NCBI RefSeq assembly: GCF_002042965.1
Contig: NZ_MZNT01000004.1
Span: 310,001-374,000 of the forward strand
Direction: 5' to 3'
Source: Paenibacillus sp. 32352
Lineage (GTDB): Bacteria > Bacillota > Bacilli > Paenibacillales > NBRC-103111
DNA: 64,000 nt
Positions within the stretch are counted from its first letter, which is position 1. Each line of letters opens with the position of its first letter. Below the pieces are notes generated by a model that saw only the letters and a program-made list of their open reading frames with translations, was not told the DNA's origin and did not search any database. The translations under genes and the position numbers were made by a program. Below, piece by piece: positions 28,146-39,077 of the stretch.

Positions 28146-29288
28146 TTACTTATCAAAGTTACTTCTGCCGCGATTGCGAAGGAAAGTCGGAATATCCAGC
28201 TGATCGTTGGAGGTTTGTCCACCGAACGGACGGAGATTGTTTAACCCCCCGCGGTTATCATTGGCCGCTGCATCACTCGAAGGCGAACTGCTGCTTGCAG
28301 GCTTGCGCACTTGCTGAGTCTCAGTCTTATGCTCGAATCCTGTTGCAATGACCGTAACTTGAATTTCATCCTTAAACTTCTCGTCGATAACAGCACCGAA
28401 GATCATGTTTACTTCCAAATCGGAAGCTGAAGCTACGATATCGGCTGCTTCGTTGACTTCATACAAGGAAAGGTTGATTCCACCCGTAATGTTCATCAGA
28501 ACGCCTCTCGCTCCATCGATCGAGGTTTCAAGAAGCGGGGATTGAATAGCCTTTTTGGCGGCTTCGGCTGCTCTGTTCTCACCTGTAGCAACACCGATTC
28601 CCATCAGAGCGGAGCCGCGCTCCGTCATAATTGTTTTCACGTCCGCAAAGTCCAGGTTGATTAGTCCCGGAACGGCGATCAAGTCGGAAATCCCTTGAAC
28701 CCCCTGACGAAGCACGTTATCCGCAACACGGAAAGCTTCGAGCATCGGAGTTTTCTTGTCGACAATTTCCAGCAACCGGTCATTCGGAATGACAATCAGC
28801 GTATCTACCTTTTCCTTCAGCGCAGCAATTCCTTGCTCCGCCTGCATAGCACGCTTACGTCCTTCAAAAGTGAACGGCCTGGTCACAACGCCAACCGTTA
28901 AAGCTCCGCATTCTTTAGCAATCTCTGCGATTACTGGAGCCGCACCAGTTCCTGTACCGCCTCCCATACCCGCAGTGACGAATACCATGTCAGCGCCTTT
29001 CAGCGTGTTGAAGATCAGCTCTCTCGATTCTTCAGCCGCTTTCTTACCTACTTCCGGATTTGCGCCGGCACCAAGACCGCGAGTCAGCTTGTCGCCGATC
29101 TGCATCTTCTGATCCGATTTGGATAGCTGAAGCGCCTGGGCATCCGTATTAACGGTGATAAACTCTACACCCTTCACTCCGTTGTCAATCATTCGGTTGA
29201 CCGCGTTGCTTCCGCCGCCGCCAGCACCGATAACCTTTATCTTGGCAAGACCTTCCATGTCCATATCAAATTCAAACATAGCCTTCAT
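28146..29288 (-). CDS. ftsZ: Cell division protein FtsZ
   Basis: Tubulin-like GTPase forming the division ring. I choose the ATG of [10 protein letters not shown] (380 residues), which has GAGG six bases upstream; ATGs at 29300 and 29279 are alternatives. The GTP loop GGGTGTG is at 109-115, [18 protein letters not shown] at 17-34. After a short Ser/Asn linker the conserved tail [11 protein letters not shown] (about 364-374) binds FtsA and SepF. It follows ftsA by about 36-45 bases in the same operon. Confidence 0.97.
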   Translation of the reverse strand: MKAMFEFDMDMEGLAKIKVIGAGGGGSNAVNRMIDNGVKGVEFITVNTDAQALQLSKSDQKMQIGDKLTRGLGAGANPEVGKKAAEESRELIFNTLKGADMVFVTAGMGGGTGTGAAPVIAEIAKECGALTVGVVTRPFTFEGRKRAMQAEQGIAALKEKVDTLIVIPNDRLLEIVDKKTPMLEAFRVADNVLRQGVQGISDLIAVPGLINLDFADVKTIMTERGSALMGIGVATGENRAAEAAKKAIQSPLLETSIDGARGVLMNITGGINLSLYEVNEAADIVASASDLEVNMIFGAVIDEKFKDEIQVTVIATGFEHKTETQQVRKPASSSSPSSDAAANDNRGGLNNLRPFGGQTSNDQLDIPTFLRNRGRSNFDK

Positions 29289-29324
29289 TTTCCCCCTCAT
29301 TAAGCCTAAAAAGTCATGTGTACC

Positions 29325-30575
29325 TTAAATAAACTCACTCAACCAATTTTTAAAACGTTCCATGACCGAAGGCCTTTGTTCGCTGGTAGCGGTAGATTTT
29401 TTTGGATTCGAGACGGATTTTTTTACTGCACTCGTTTGTTTGGCAATTCGTAAATACTTGAAAGCGTATTGAATAATTCCAACACCACTGGTATAGGACG
29501 GGTCGCGTACGCCGATGAAATCCGGCACGGCGATTCGTACTGAAGTCGCTAATTCTGCCTGTGCGACCGCCAGCATTCCCGGCATAGAAACCGTACCGCC
29601 TGTCAGCACGTAGCCTCCCGGCAGTTCGGAGAAGCCCAATCGCTGCACTTCCAAATGAACCAAATGAAAAATTTCCTGCACGCGCGGTTCGACGATATTC
29701 GCCAAATCTACCTGCGAGAATTCCTTGTCAACGTTACTGCCAATTCGATTTACTTTAAATACTTGATCAGGCGCCGCATGCTCGATAACCGCACAGCCGA
29801 ATTTCAGCTTGATTTTCTCAGCGATATCGACCTGGGTTCGCAAGCCGATCGAAATATCATTCGTGATATATTCTCCGCCTATTGGCAACGTAGATGTTGC
29901 TACTAGATTGTTTTGTTCGAATACCGCGATAGTTGTCTGTCCGGCACCGATATCCACCAGGACGGTTCCTATTGCCTTCTCGTCCTTGGACAGGCACAGA
30001 TGCCCCGCCGCCAGCGACATCAGGATTAACCCGCTAACCTTAACTCCTGCTTTTTCCACTACGCGGAGCAGATTATGTATGGCTGTCTTCGCCCCTGTGA
30101 TGATGGTGGCTTCCACTTCAAGACGAACGCCTATCATACTGCGCGGATCGTGAATTTCATCCAATCCGTCAACCAAGTATTGGTTTGGCACTACACCGAT
30201 AATTTCGCGCTCCGGTGCAAGAGGAATGACCTTAGCTGCCTGAATGACACGCTCGATGTCCTCGTCACCGATTTCGCGGTCCTCATTCGAAACCGCTACT
30301 ACGCCATGGCTAGATTGCAAAGCTACATGATTCCCGGAAATCCCAACGTATACCTCTGTTATTTGAATACCAACCATACGTTCAGCATGATCGATCGCGT
30401 TGCGAATCGATTGTACCGTCTGATCGATATCGACAATGGCTCCCTTGCGAATACCTTCCGAGTCGGCAGATCCAACCCCTATTATATTAATGGCGCCGTT
30501 AACGACTTCCCCAATAATAGCACGAACTTTGGATGTACCGATGTCCAAACTAACAATGATGTCATTGCTGCTCAA
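29325..30575 (-). CDS. ftsA: Cell division protein FtsA
   Basis: Actin-like ATPase anchoring FtsZ to the membrane. The 416-residue protein has the phosphate-1 motif VSLDIGTSKVRAIIG (8-22), the FtsA-specific 1C region, phosphate-2 TVLVDIGAGQTTIAVFE (about 206-222) and the adenosine motif VLTGGTVSMPG. The C-terminal amphipathic helix (ERFKNWLSEFI) is the membrane anchor. The start is TTG with AGGAGGTG 7 bases upstream. A candidate sigma-H promoter lies upstream. Confidence 0.96.
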   Translation of the reverse strand: MSSNDIIVSLDIGTSKVRAIIGEVVNGAINIIGVGSADSEGIRKGAIVDIDQTVQSIRNAIDHAERMVGIQITEVYVGISGNHVALQSSHGVVAVSNEDREIGDEDIERVIQAAKVIPLAPEREIIGVVPNQYLVDGLDEIHDPRSMIGVRLEVEATIITGAKTAIHNLLRVVEKAGVKVSGLILMSLAAGHLCLSKDEKAIGTVLVDIGAGQTTIAVFEQNNLVATSTLPIGGEYITNDISIGLRTQVDIAEKIKLKFGCAVIEHAAPDQVFKVNRIGSNVDKEFSQVDLANIVEPRVQEIFHLVHLEVQRLGFSELPGGYVLTGGTVSMPGMLAVAQAELATSVRIAVPDFIGVRDPSYTSGVGIIQYAFKYLRIAKQTSAVKKSVSNPKKSTATSEQRPSVMERFKNWLSEFI

Positions 30576-30635
30576 CCCGTGGCACCTCCTATGTCTTAAT
30601 AGATATAAGCTTTGATGAAAAGAAAGCTTCTGTAC

Positions 30636-30664
30636 TTATTCCACACGGTTAGGGTTTTCCCTCT
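30636..30664 (-). promoter_or_regulatory. Candidate sigma-H promoter of ftsAZ
   Basis: Minus strand AGAGGGAAA (30664-30656), 11 bases, GTGGAATAA (30644-30636). This fits the sigma-H pattern RnAGGAwww ... RnnGAATww with one mismatch. A sigma-H promoter before ftsAZ is known in Bacillus, where it raises FtsZ for polar septation. Confidence 0.5.
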
Positions 30665-30756
30665 TTTTTCACAAACTTTTTTCACACAAACTTGTAGCTA
30701 AATATACCATAACGTTAATTCTACCATTAAATCCCTAGATTGAGTAGAGCTTTCTA

Positions 30757-31683
<927 letters not shown>

Positions 31684-31699
31684 GGTTGTCCCTCCTAAG

Positions 31700-31855
31700 G
31701 GCTTTCCGAAGGAAAGCCTTACTTCGTAAGCATATGCTTGAGTTTTGCAGGATGCAAAACTTACTTCGTAAGCGTTACTCGGCTTTCTGAAGGAAAGCCT
31801 TACTTCGTAAGCATATGCTTTGAGTTTTGCAGGATGCAAAACTTACTTCGTAAGC
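31700..31855. repeat. Four tandem double-hairpin repeats between murA and divIB
   Basis: Units start at 31700, 31741, 31781 and 31823. Stems are GGCTTTCC-GAA-GGAAAGCC (units 1 and 3, unit 3 with one T) and AGTTTTGCA-GGA-TGCAAAACT (units 2 and 4). All four are followed by the identical mini-hairpin TTACTTCGTAA and GC. The pairs 1+2 and 3+4 are an 81-82 bp duplication. Confidence 0.88.
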
Positions 31856-31879
31856 AAACTATCGAACGAACTATGTAAA

Positions 31880-31922
31880 CCGCCGATATCCCCGTCTAGA
31901 AAAAGAGGGGATAAATCAGCGG
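31880..31922. promoter_or_regulatory. Hairpin downstream of murA
   Basis: CCGC-CGAT-ATCCCC (31880-31893) pairs imperfectly with GGGGAT-AAATC-AGCGG (31907-31922), 43 bases after the murA stop. No T run follows, so processing or stability rather than termination is more likely. Confidence 0.45.
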
Positions 31923-31964
31923 TAATGGTCATAGGAATCATATATAGATAAGTAAGATAAGAGC

Positions 31965-33233
31965 TTATTCGGAAGGTACCGGCGATACGCGATGAATATT
32001 GGCTCCAAGACGCGACAGCATGAGCTCAATCCTATCGTAACCCCGGTCAATATGATGAATCTGCTCAATCACCGTAGTTCCTTGAGCGGCAAGGCCGGCA
32101 ATGACAAGGGCTGCGCCCGCCCGCAAATCCGTTGCTTCCACCGTGGCACCGTACAACCGGGGCACACCTTTGATGAAGGCCGAATTCAAGTCCAATCGTA
32201 TATCCGCACCCATGCGGGAAAGCTCATCAACATGCTTGAATCTTCCTTCAAAAACCGTTTCTTTCACAATGCTGAGTCCATCCGCCAAAGATAACAATAC
32301 CATAATCTGGGATTGCAAATCCGTAGGGAATGACGGATGAGGCGATGTGACAATACGTTCCACCGATTTAGGTCTCGCTAAGCAGCTTACGTTTATTATA
32401 TCACCGTGAATGCCTATTTGAACACCTGCGCGCTTGAGCACGTGAATCGCAGACGTCAAGTGAGCGGGACATACATTTTCCAATGTTACATTCCCTCTCG
32501 TTACCGCTGCGGCGATCATCATCGTGCCTGCAACAATACGGTCCGGAATAATGCGATATGCGCATGGAGTTAAATTCGATACCCCTTCTATCGTGATGGT
32601 ATCCGTACCCGCTCCTATAATTTTGGCGCCCATGGCATTCAAGAAATTTTGCAAATCTTGTATTTCCGGCTCCCTGGCGGCATTCGAAATCGTAGTCATG
32701 CCTCTGGCCATTGCTGCGGCCATCATAATATTCTCTGTTGCTCCGACGCTGGGGAAGTCCAGCACGATCTCGGCTCCTCGCAGCTCTTTGGCCGTACAGA
32801 CAATCGTATTAGCGGTTTCTTCAATTTCAGCTCCGAGCGCCGTAAGACCGCTCAAATGTAAATCTATTTTCCTTTCTCCTATGGCACATCCGCCCGGCTG
32901 ATAGACTTGAACCCGGCCAAAGCGCGCCAACAACGGCCCCATCAAGAAAATGGAGGATCTCATTTGACTCATCAGGCTTTCGGGAATGTGATGCGAGTTC
33001 GCAGTGGATGTATCGACGGTTACCGTATCTTCATGATGATCGGTTCGGCAGCCTAATGCTTGTAAAATGCCCAGCATCACTTGAATATCCGACAGGTCAG
33101 GCACGTTGCTGATTTCAATCGTCCCCTCCGCCATCATGCCCGCCGCCAATATGGGCAGCGCCGCATTTTTTGCACCATGAATCTTGATGGCTCCCGATAG
33201 AGGTCTCCCGCCTTCGATAACCAACTTTTCCAA
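31965..33233 (-). CDS. murA: UDP-N-acetylglucosamine 1-carboxyvinyltransferase
   Basis: First committed step of peptidoglycan synthesis: transfers enolpyruvate from PEP to UDP-GlcNAc. The 422-residue protein has the catalytic Cys116 in YQPGGCAIGERKIDLH (fosfomycin-sensitive type) and Lys22-Asn23 in HGAKNAALP. Start is TTG five bases after GGAGGTG. It lies between murB and divIB in the dcw cluster, as in Bacillus murAA-less orders where murA2/murAB is elsewhere; a second paralogue is not visible here. Confidence 0.96.
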   Translation of the reverse strand: MEKLVIEGGRPLSGAIKIHGAKNAALPILAAGMMAEGTIEISNVPDLSDIQVMLGILQALGCRTDHHEDTVTVDTSTANSHHIPESLMSQMRSSIFLMGPLLARFGRVQVYQPGGCAIGERKIDLHLSGLTALGAEIEETANTIVCTAKELRGAEIVLDFPSVGATENIMMAAAMARGMTTISNAAREPEIQDLQNFLNAMGAKIIGAGTDTITIEGVSNLTPCAYRIIPDRIVAGTMMIAAAVTRGNVTLENVCPAHLTSAIHVLKRAGVQIGIHGDIINVSCLARPKSVERIVTSPHPSFPTDLQSQIMVLLSLADGLSIVKETVFEGRFKHVDELSRMGADIRLDLNSAFIKGVPRLYGATVEATDLRAGAALVIAGLAAQGTTVIEQIHHIDRGYDRIELMLSRLGANIHRVSPVPSE

Positions 33234-33248
33234 AGTCCCACCTCCGAT

Positions 33249-34154
33249 TTACCGCTCACCCACCACCAATACCTCGGGCACCAGCTTAATGCCGTTCTTT
33301 TCAAAAACGATACGCTGTACCTGTTCGATGAGAGTGAGCACGTCCTGAGCTGTCGCTTTCCCGGTGTTGACGATGAAATTGGCATGCAGCGGTGAAACTT
33401 CGGCCCCTCCGACTTTGTACCCCTTCAATCCCGCTTCCTCAATCAGCTTTGCGGCATAATGTCCTTCCGGATTCCGGAACACACTTCCACAAGTAGCCAA
33501 TTGCAGTGGTTGAGTCCGTAAACGTCTTTCTTTGTAGGCTGCCGTAGTCTCTGTAATTTCTTTTTTGTTGCCGTACTGCAGCTGGAATACAGCCTCGGTG
33601 ACGATCCCCGGTTCCTTCTGCAATAAAGAATGACGATAATCATACTCGAAATCGGCCTGCTGCATCGTTACCAATTCTCCTGTCGGGAGCAGCACTTCAG
33701 CTCTTAACAATATGCGTGACACATCGGACCCGTGAGCCCCGGCGTTCATATAGACGGCGCCTCCCACCGTTCCCGGAATGCCTCCGGCAAACTCGAATCC
33801 GGTCAAACCTTCCTTGCTGGCCATGACGGACAGCTTAATCAAGGAATAAGCTCCTCCGGCATAGGCAATATCGCCTTCAAACCGCAGTGTCTCCATAGAC
33901 GGGCCAAGCTTGAGGACGATGCCGCGTATTCCTTTATCCGCAACCAGCATGTTGGAGCCGCGTCCGAGAACGGTCCAGGACGTCTGGTGCCGATGCAGCA
34001 GCTTGACGGCTTCGACCAGCTGCTCCTTCGTCTCAGGGATAAGCAGCACATCGGCCGGCCCGCCGATCTTCCAAGTGGTATGAGGCGCGAGCGGTTCATT
34101 CAGCAAGCATTCTCCGTATGCTCCGCTCAGCAATTGTGATATGACCTGTTGCAT
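33249..34154 (-). CDS. murB: UDP-N-acetylenolpyruvoylglucosamine reductase
   Basis: FAD/NADPH enzyme that reduces the MurA product to UDP-MurNAc. I start at the ATG of MQQVISQLLSG after AAGGAGG (301 residues); the frame is open for 68 codons upstream but without family similarity. FAD-binding stretches are WKIGGPADVLLIP, LGRGSNMLVADKGIRG, GFEFAGGIPGTVGGAVYMNAGAHG; the catalytic serine is in TCGSVFRNPEG. The absent MurB insert places it in the type II group. Confidence 0.95.
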   Translation of the reverse strand: MQQVISQLLSGAYGECLLNEPLAPHTTWKIGGPADVLLIPETKEQLVEAVKLLHRHQTSWTVLGRGSNMLVADKGIRGIVLKLGPSMETLRFEGDIAYAGGAYSLIKLSVMASKEGLTGFEFAGGIPGTVGGAVYMNAGAHGSDVSRILLRAEVLLPTGELVTMQQADFEYDYRHSLLQKEPGIVTEAVFQLQYGNKKEITETTAAYKERRLRTQPLQLATCGSVFRNPEGHYAAKLIEEAGLKGYKVGGAEVSPLHANFIVNTGKATAQDVLTLIEQVQRIVFEKNGIKLVPEVLVVGER

Positions 34155-34373
34155 GGGAAAACCTCCTTCACAGAACTCCAGGGCATCCGTTTTGGGGCAC
34201 AGCGCTATCGTAACGATGAACAACAGATTAAACACTATTGGATCATCTCGCTTGAACGCCGGCCCTATCATCGTAAAAGCTCGGGTGTCTGTCACGGTTA
34301 TAGTGTAGTTTATGTAAAATCGGTAATAGTGTGACAATCGCCCAGACAGTTTCTTCAAACTGCAGGAGCCGCA

Positions 34374-35450
34374 TTATTTTAGACATGTTTCTTCTATCAG
34401 CCGGATAATGGTATCCGTGGCGCTGTTTTGTTCGGTGGATCTAATGTTGGCCGCCATCCGTTCCCGGTTAGCGTACACGCCATGAATCCCTTCTATTAAG
34501 GATTCCGGAGTCAAATTCTCTTCGTACAGCACTTCCGCATAGCCTTTCTTTTGAAACGAAGCCGCATTCAACAGCTGGTCGCCCCGGCTTGCCTGCTTGG
34601 TCAGCGGAATCAGCAGCATCGGCTTGCCTAATGACAGAAACTCGAAGATCGACGTAGCGCCCGCACGGGATACCACAAGATCCGTCATAGCCAATATATC
34701 GGCCAATTCCTCATTGATATATTCAAACTGCTTGTAACCCCTGCGTTTGGCGTAGGCTTCATCCGTTAGGCCTTTGCCGCAAATGTGGACGATCTGATAA
34801 TGCTCCAGTAATGTATCAAGCGAATCACGAACCGCGCTGTTGATTTTTTGTGCGCCAAGGCTTCCACCCATGACAAGAAGGACGGGCTTTTGCTTGTGAA
34901 AATCACACAGATCCAGGCCCCGATGGGCTTTTCCTTGCAGGATCTGCTCGCGTATCGGCAAGCCTGTGCATATGCCTTTACCGCTTTTGATGTATTTAAG
35001 CGCTTCGGGAAAGTTAACGCAGATTTGATTGGCGAAAGGAACCGATATTTTGTTGGCCAGCCCTGGAGTAATATCCGACTCGTGGCAGATAACCGGGATC
35101 CGGTTCAACCAGCTTGCCACAATGACTGGAACGGAGACGAATCCGCCCTTGGAGAACACAATGGACGGCTTAAGCTTGCGAAGCAGCCTATAGGCGTCTC
35201 CAACACCCTTAATCACCCTGAAAGGGTCCTTTATATTTTTCAAATCAAAGTATCGCCGCAGCTTGCCTGATGAGATAGAATGATAGGGAATTCCGGCATG
35301 CTGAATGATGTCTTTTTCGATTCCCTGCTTGGAACCGATATATTGAATGTCCCAACCCTGCTTTTTCAATCTTGAAATGAGCGCGAGGTTAGGAGTGACA
35401 TGTCCTGCCGAACCGCCTCCTGTAAAGACGATAGTTTTCAAGCCGTTCAC
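34374..35450 (-). CDS. murG: MurG, UDP-GlcNAc:lipid I GlcNAc transferase
   Basis: Adds GlcNAc to lipid I to give lipid II at the inner membrane face. About 358 residues with GT-B fold: [16 protein letters not shown] near the N-terminus, [36 protein letters not shown], and the donor loop [22 protein letters not shown]. The sequence is of the type with [12 protein letters not shown] rather than the Bacillus subtilis HEQN type. GTG at 35450 overlaps the ftsW stop, but AGGTGA there can serve as ribosome binding site for a TTG three codons later, so the start is uncertain by 9 bases. Confidence 0.95.
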   Translation of the reverse strand: MNGLKTIVFTGGGSAGHVTPNLALISRLKKQGWDIQYIGSKQGIEKDIIQHAGIPYHSISSGKLRRYFDLKNIKDPFRVIKGVGDAYRLLRKLKPSIVFSKGGFVSVPVIVASWLNRIPVICHESDITPGLANKISVPFANQICVNFPEALKYIKSGKGICTGLPIREQILQGKAHRGLDLCDFHKQKPVLLVMGGSLGAQKINSAVRDSLDTLLEHYQIVHICGKGLTDEAYAKRRGYKQFEYINEELADILAMTDLVVSRAGATSIFEFLSLGKPMLLIPLTKQASRGDQLLNAASFQKKGYAEVLYEENLTPESLIEGIHGVYANRERMAANIRSTEQNSATDTIIRLIEETCLK

Positions 35451-36544
35451 CTCGCATAGCGGGAAATATTTAATAGGATGCCGATAGAGGTTAGCATCAG
35501 AGTCAGTGATGAACCGCCTGCACTAATTAGCGGCAGCGTAATGCCCGTAACCGGGAACATGCCGATGACGACCCCGATGTTAATCACAACCTGAACGGCA
35601 ATCATGCCGACAATGCCCGTTGCCAGCAGGCTGCCGAACGTATCGGGAGCAGTAATCGCAGTCCGCATACCGCGCCAAACCAACAGCATAAACAAAATAA
35701 GAACAAAAGAGCCCCCAATGAAGCCAAGCTCCTCCGCAATAATAGAGAAAATAAAATCCGTCTGCGGCTCGGGAAGATAGCTGTACTTTTGCCGGCTCAT
35801 CCCAAGCCCTAATCCGACGAGTCCTCCCGGACCGATGGCATACAGCGATTGTATGGCTTGGTATCCGGCGCCCAGCGGGTCCTGCCAGGGATCGAGGAAT
35901 GCCGTTATCCGCTTTAAGCGGTACGGAGCGGCGATGACAAGCCCGACAAACCCGGCGACACCTACCATGCCTAAATACGATAAATGGAGCAGTCTAGCGC
36001 CTGCCGCATAAATAATGAGAAGAGAGGCCCCTACGAGCACCGCACCCGTCCCCAGATCGGGCTGAAGCATGATGAGGCCGAAAGCCAAGCCTACCAACCC
36101 CAGAGGAGGCATAAGTCCCTTCGTAAACAGCGTAATTTTACTCTGCTGCTCGGACAGCATTTTCGATAGAAATAAGATCATGCCCATTTTCATAAATTCG
36201 GACGGCTGAATACCGAAAGATCCGATCCCGAGCCAGCTGCGGGCTCCCCCGCGAATAACGCCTATGCCTGGAATCAGCACAATCACCAGAAGGGCAAAGC
36301 AGATGATAAGGCCGATTTTGGCGTACTTCTTCCAGACCAGATAATCTACATTCATCGTAAATATCATGGCTGCTATCCCGAGAACGGCAAATAGTAGCTG
36401 TCTTTTCAAATAATAGTACCAGTCTCCAAACTCATGAAACGCCAGTACTGCGCTGGCGCTGTACACCATTACCACGCCGATAGCCAAGAGCATCATCGTA
36501 CATACCAACATTGTTACATCCGGTGCAGACCGCGCTTTTGCCAT
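35447..36544 (-). CDS. spoVE: FtsW/SpoVE-type SEDS glycosyltransferase
   Basis: A 365-residue membrane protein of the SEDS family with about 10 transmembrane segments. It polymerises lipid II at the septum or spore cortex, working with a cognate class B PBP (PbpB or SpoVD, encoded here). Motifs include [31 protein letters not shown] and [11 protein letters not shown] use the ATG after AGAGGTG; a GTG three codons earlier lies inside that signal. The place between murD and murG is that of spoVE in Bacillus, but whether it serves vegetative division too cannot be told here. Confidence 0.92.
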   Translation of the reverse strand: MAKARSAPDVTMLVCTMMLLAIGVVMVYSASAVLAFHEFGDWYYYLKRQLLFAVLGIAAMIFTMNVDYLVWKKYAKIGLIICFALLVIVLIPGIGVIRGGARSWLGIGSFGIQPSEFMKMGMILFLSKMLSEQQSKITLFTKGLMPPLGLVGLAFGLIMLQPDLGTGAVLVGASLLIIYAAGARLLHLSYLGMVGVAGFVGLVIAAPYRLKRITAFLDPWQDPLGAGYQAIQSLYAIGPGGLVGLGLGMSRQKYSYLPEPQTDFIFSIIAEELGFIGGSFVLILFMLLVWRGMRTAITAPDTFGSLLATGIVGMIAVQVVINIGVVIGMFPVTGITLPLISAGGSSLTLMLTSIGILLNISRYAR

Positions 36545-36598
36545 GCATGCCACCTCTTACCTTATAAAATGGTAGGGTAGGCTTGTATACCCCCCTCT

Positions 36599-38017
36599 TT
36601 AAAGGGTATGCACGGACTGCCTAAACATTCTTCCCCTTTCCTCGTAGGAAGGAAACATGTCCCAGCTGGCGCACGCCGGAGATAATAGGACCACATCTCC
36701 CGCTTTAGCCATCGCCGCAGCCTGTCGAACCGCTTCGGTCACCGTGTCCTGCACACTGTTAGCAGTATCGACCAATTTGATTTGACTCATGCCTGCAAGC
36801 TTGGCGACATGACTTATTTTCTCTTTGGTTTGACCAATGGCGACCAATCCCTTGACCCTGGTTTGGAATACGGGCAGCAGGTCCATATAATCCATGCCCC
36901 GCTCCAGACCTCCGGCGATAAGGATAACGTCCTGCTCGAAGGATTCTATCGTTTTTATCGTTGCCGTAGGATTCGTAGCTTTGGAATTGTTAAAATACAG
37001 AACCCCGTTGAGCGTTGCTACGTGCTCTAACCGATGCTCCACTCCCTTGAACTCCTTCAAAACCTCAGCGATGATTTCGATAGACACGCCGAACGTCAAT
37101 GCGGCACAAGCCGCTGCAGCCGCGTTCTCTACGTTAAAGCTCCCGAAAATCCCCATCTCTTTCACCCCTACGATACGATGGGTCTTTCCTTGAGCGTCAC
37201 GGTAGACAATACTGCGCTCAGCATCAGGCACGTCATCGGAGAAGGACGGCTGAACGAAAACGCCATAGGACAACTCCTCCTTGGTCGAAAAAGGAAAGAC
37301 GGAAGCTTTGACTTCCTGGGCCACTCGACGGCATACAGGATTGTCCCAGTTCAGCACGGCTGTATCTTCAGCGGTCTGGTTAGCGAACAGCTTGACTTTT
37401 GAAGCTATGTAGTCCTCCATTGTTCCATGGTAGTCCAGATGGGTTTCATACACATTTAACAGGCAAGCCACTTGAGGCCTGAAGTCCGTAGTGCCCTTCA
37501 GCTGAAAGCTGCTCAGCTCGACTACCATATGGTTGTCGGGGCCGGCCTCCAAAGCCGCTTCGGTTAAGGCACGACCTATATTGCCTGCCACAATAGGCTT
37601 TAACCCTGCTTTATCCAGCATGAGCCCAATCCATGTGGTGGTTGTCGTCTTTCCGTTGGAGCCGGTTATACAAACCATCGGCGCTTTGCATACATGGTAG
37701 GCAACCTCGACCTCGGTAACGATTTCTATGCCCAGCTCCAGCGCTTTTTGAATCGGTTCGATCGTATAGGGGATCCCCGGGTTTTTCACGACAAGCTTCA
37801 CGCCTTCGTGAATCAGCCCGGACGGATGGCCCCCGCAAATAACAGAAATACCCAGAGCCGTAAGTTCATCGGCCTCAGGGCATAAGTCGCGTTCCTTTTT
37901 ATCGTTAACCGTGACGACGGCTCCCAGCTCATGGAACAGCTTGGCTACAGCGACGCCGCTGCGAGCCAAACCTATAATGACCACTTGTTCGTTCTGATAT
38001 GCTTGTGGATGCTTCAT
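36599..38017 (-). CDS. murD: UDP-MurNAc-L-alanine:D-glutamate ligase
   Basis: Adds D-glutamate to UDP-MurNAc-L-Ala. The 472-residue Mur ligase has an N-terminal nucleotide domain (VVIIGLARSGVAVAKLF, 12-28), the ATP loop CITGSNGKTTTT (116-127), the FNVENAAAA motif and the C-terminal domain with FNNSKATNPTAT. ATG follows GAGGTG, 3 bases after the mraY stop. Confidence 0.96.
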   Translation of the reverse strand: MKHPQAYQNEQVVIIGLARSGVAVAKLFHELGAVVTVNDKKERDLCPEADELTALGISVICGGHPSGLIHEGVKLVVKNPGIPYTIEPIQKALELGIEIVTEVEVAYHVCKAPMVCITGSNGKTTTTTWIGLMLDKAGLKPIVAGNIGRALTEAALEAGPDNHMVVELSSFQLKGTTDFRPQVACLLNVYETHLDYHGTMEDYIASKVKLFANQTAEDTAVLNWDNPVCRRVAQEVKASVFPFSTKEELSYGVFVQPSFSDDVPDAERSIVYRDAQGKTHRIVGVKEMGIFGSFNVENAAAAACAALTFGVSIEIIAEVLKEFKGVEHRLEHVATLNGVLYFNNSKATNPTATIKTIESFEQDVILIAGGLERGMDYMDLLPVFQTRVKGLVAIGQTKEKISHVAKLAGMSQIKLVDTANSVQDTVTEAVRQAAAMAKAGDVVLLSPACASWDMFPSYEERGRMFRQSVHTL

Positions 38018-38020
38018 ATG

Positions 38021-38983
38021 CTACAACACCTCGTTTACGAATAGTCCGATTCCCGCCAAAACGATGCCTGTTGCCCAGAAGGTGATGACAACACGCCATT
38101 CGGACCAGCCAACCAGCTCAAAATGATGATGAATCGGGCTCATTTTAAATACGCGTTTGCCCCTTGTTTTGAAGGAGACGACCTGAATGATGACCGAAAG
38201 CACTTCGACTACGAAAACCCCGCCAATCAGTACAAGAAGAATTTCCGCTTTGGTCAATATGGCTACTACGGCAAGACCTCCGCCGATACCAAGCGACCCC
38301 GTATCCCCCATGAACACCTTGGCCGGATGGGCATTGAAAACGAGAAAGCCCAGCACAGCTCCTACCATGGCAGCAGAGAATACCGCTACATCAGGCATCG
38401 TATTATTTAATGCAATAATAGCATACGCCCCAAATGCTACTGCACTTGTCCCCGCCAGCAAACCGTCCAATCCATCGGTAAAATTCACCGCATTGGACGT
38501 CCCCAGCATCATAACGACGACAAATGGGTAATAAAGCCAGCCCATCGGGATCGTATAATCGATAAAGGGAATGCGAACATCTGTGCTGTGACCGATTTTG
38601 GCAAGCAGGATACAGACAATCACCGATACGATCAGCTGACCGAGCAGCTTTTGTTTGGCTGTTAAGCCTAGTGAACGCTTCAGCAAGATTTTAATATAAT
38701 CATCCATAAATCCAACTAATCCGTAACCGAGGGAAGCGACCAGCAGAATGACCATTTCCATGCTCTTATCGGCAAAACGCAGCACCGCCAGCGCCAGAGC
38801 GAACAGGATGATCGTGCCTCCCATGGTGGGCGTTCCCGCTTTTTTCAAATGACCCTGCGGTCCGTCCGTACGGATTTGCTGTCCAAATTTCAACCTCCTG
38901 AGCAGAGGTATGCCCAATGGTCCCATAATGACGGCAAGCAGGAACGCTGCCCCCAAAGTGATCATGACCACGTTAAAATCCAC
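38021..38983 (-). CDS. mraY: MraY, phospho-MurNAc-pentapeptide translocase
   Basis: Integral membrane enzyme that makes lipid I from UDP-MurNAc-pentapeptide and undecaprenyl phosphate. The 320-residue protein has ten membrane segments and the conserved loops [12 protein letters not shown] (about 47-58), GFMDDYIK with the Asp-Asp pair (about 91-98), NFTDGLDGL (about 166-174), [11 protein letters not shown] and the His motif SPIHHHFE. The start is GTG after GGGGGA. One double-hairpin repeat lies just upstream. Confidence 0.96.
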   Translation of the reverse strand: MDFNVVMITLGAAFLLAVIMGPLGIPLLRRLKFGQQIRTDGPQGHLKKAGTPTMGGTIILFALALAVLRFADKSMEMVILLVASLGYGLVGFMDDYIKILLKRSLGLTAKQKLLGQLIVSVIVCILLAKIGHSTDVRIPFIDYTIPMGWLYYPFVVVMMLGTSNAVNFTDGLDGLLAGTSAVAFGAYAIIALNNTMPDVAVFSAAMVGAVLGFLVFNAHPAKVFMGDTGSLGIGGGLAVVAILTKAEILLVLIGGVFVVEVLSVIIQVVSFKTRGKRVFKMSPIHHHFELVGWSEWRVVITFWATGIVLAGIGLFVNEVL

Positions 38984-38999
38984 AATTAAGTCCCCCTAA

Positions 39000-39031
39000 A
39001 ACTTTCCGTAGGAAAGTTACATCGTAAGCAT
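39000..39031. repeat. Single double-hairpin repeat between murF and mraY
   Basis: AACTTTCC-GTA-GGAAAGTT (39000-39018) followed by TTAC-ATC-GTAA-GCAT (39017-39031), sharing TT with the first stem. It has the same architecture as the arrays at 22.3 and 31.7 kb but a different stem sequence. Confidence 0.8.
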
Positions 39032-39077
39032 CATCAAACCTATATGACGGAAAAATACCCTGTTGTTGCCTATGATT

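Noticed and set aside
34155..34358. Longer N-terminus for MurB
   Set aside because: Open but unlike the family; the ATG at 34154 has AAGGAGG at ideal distance.
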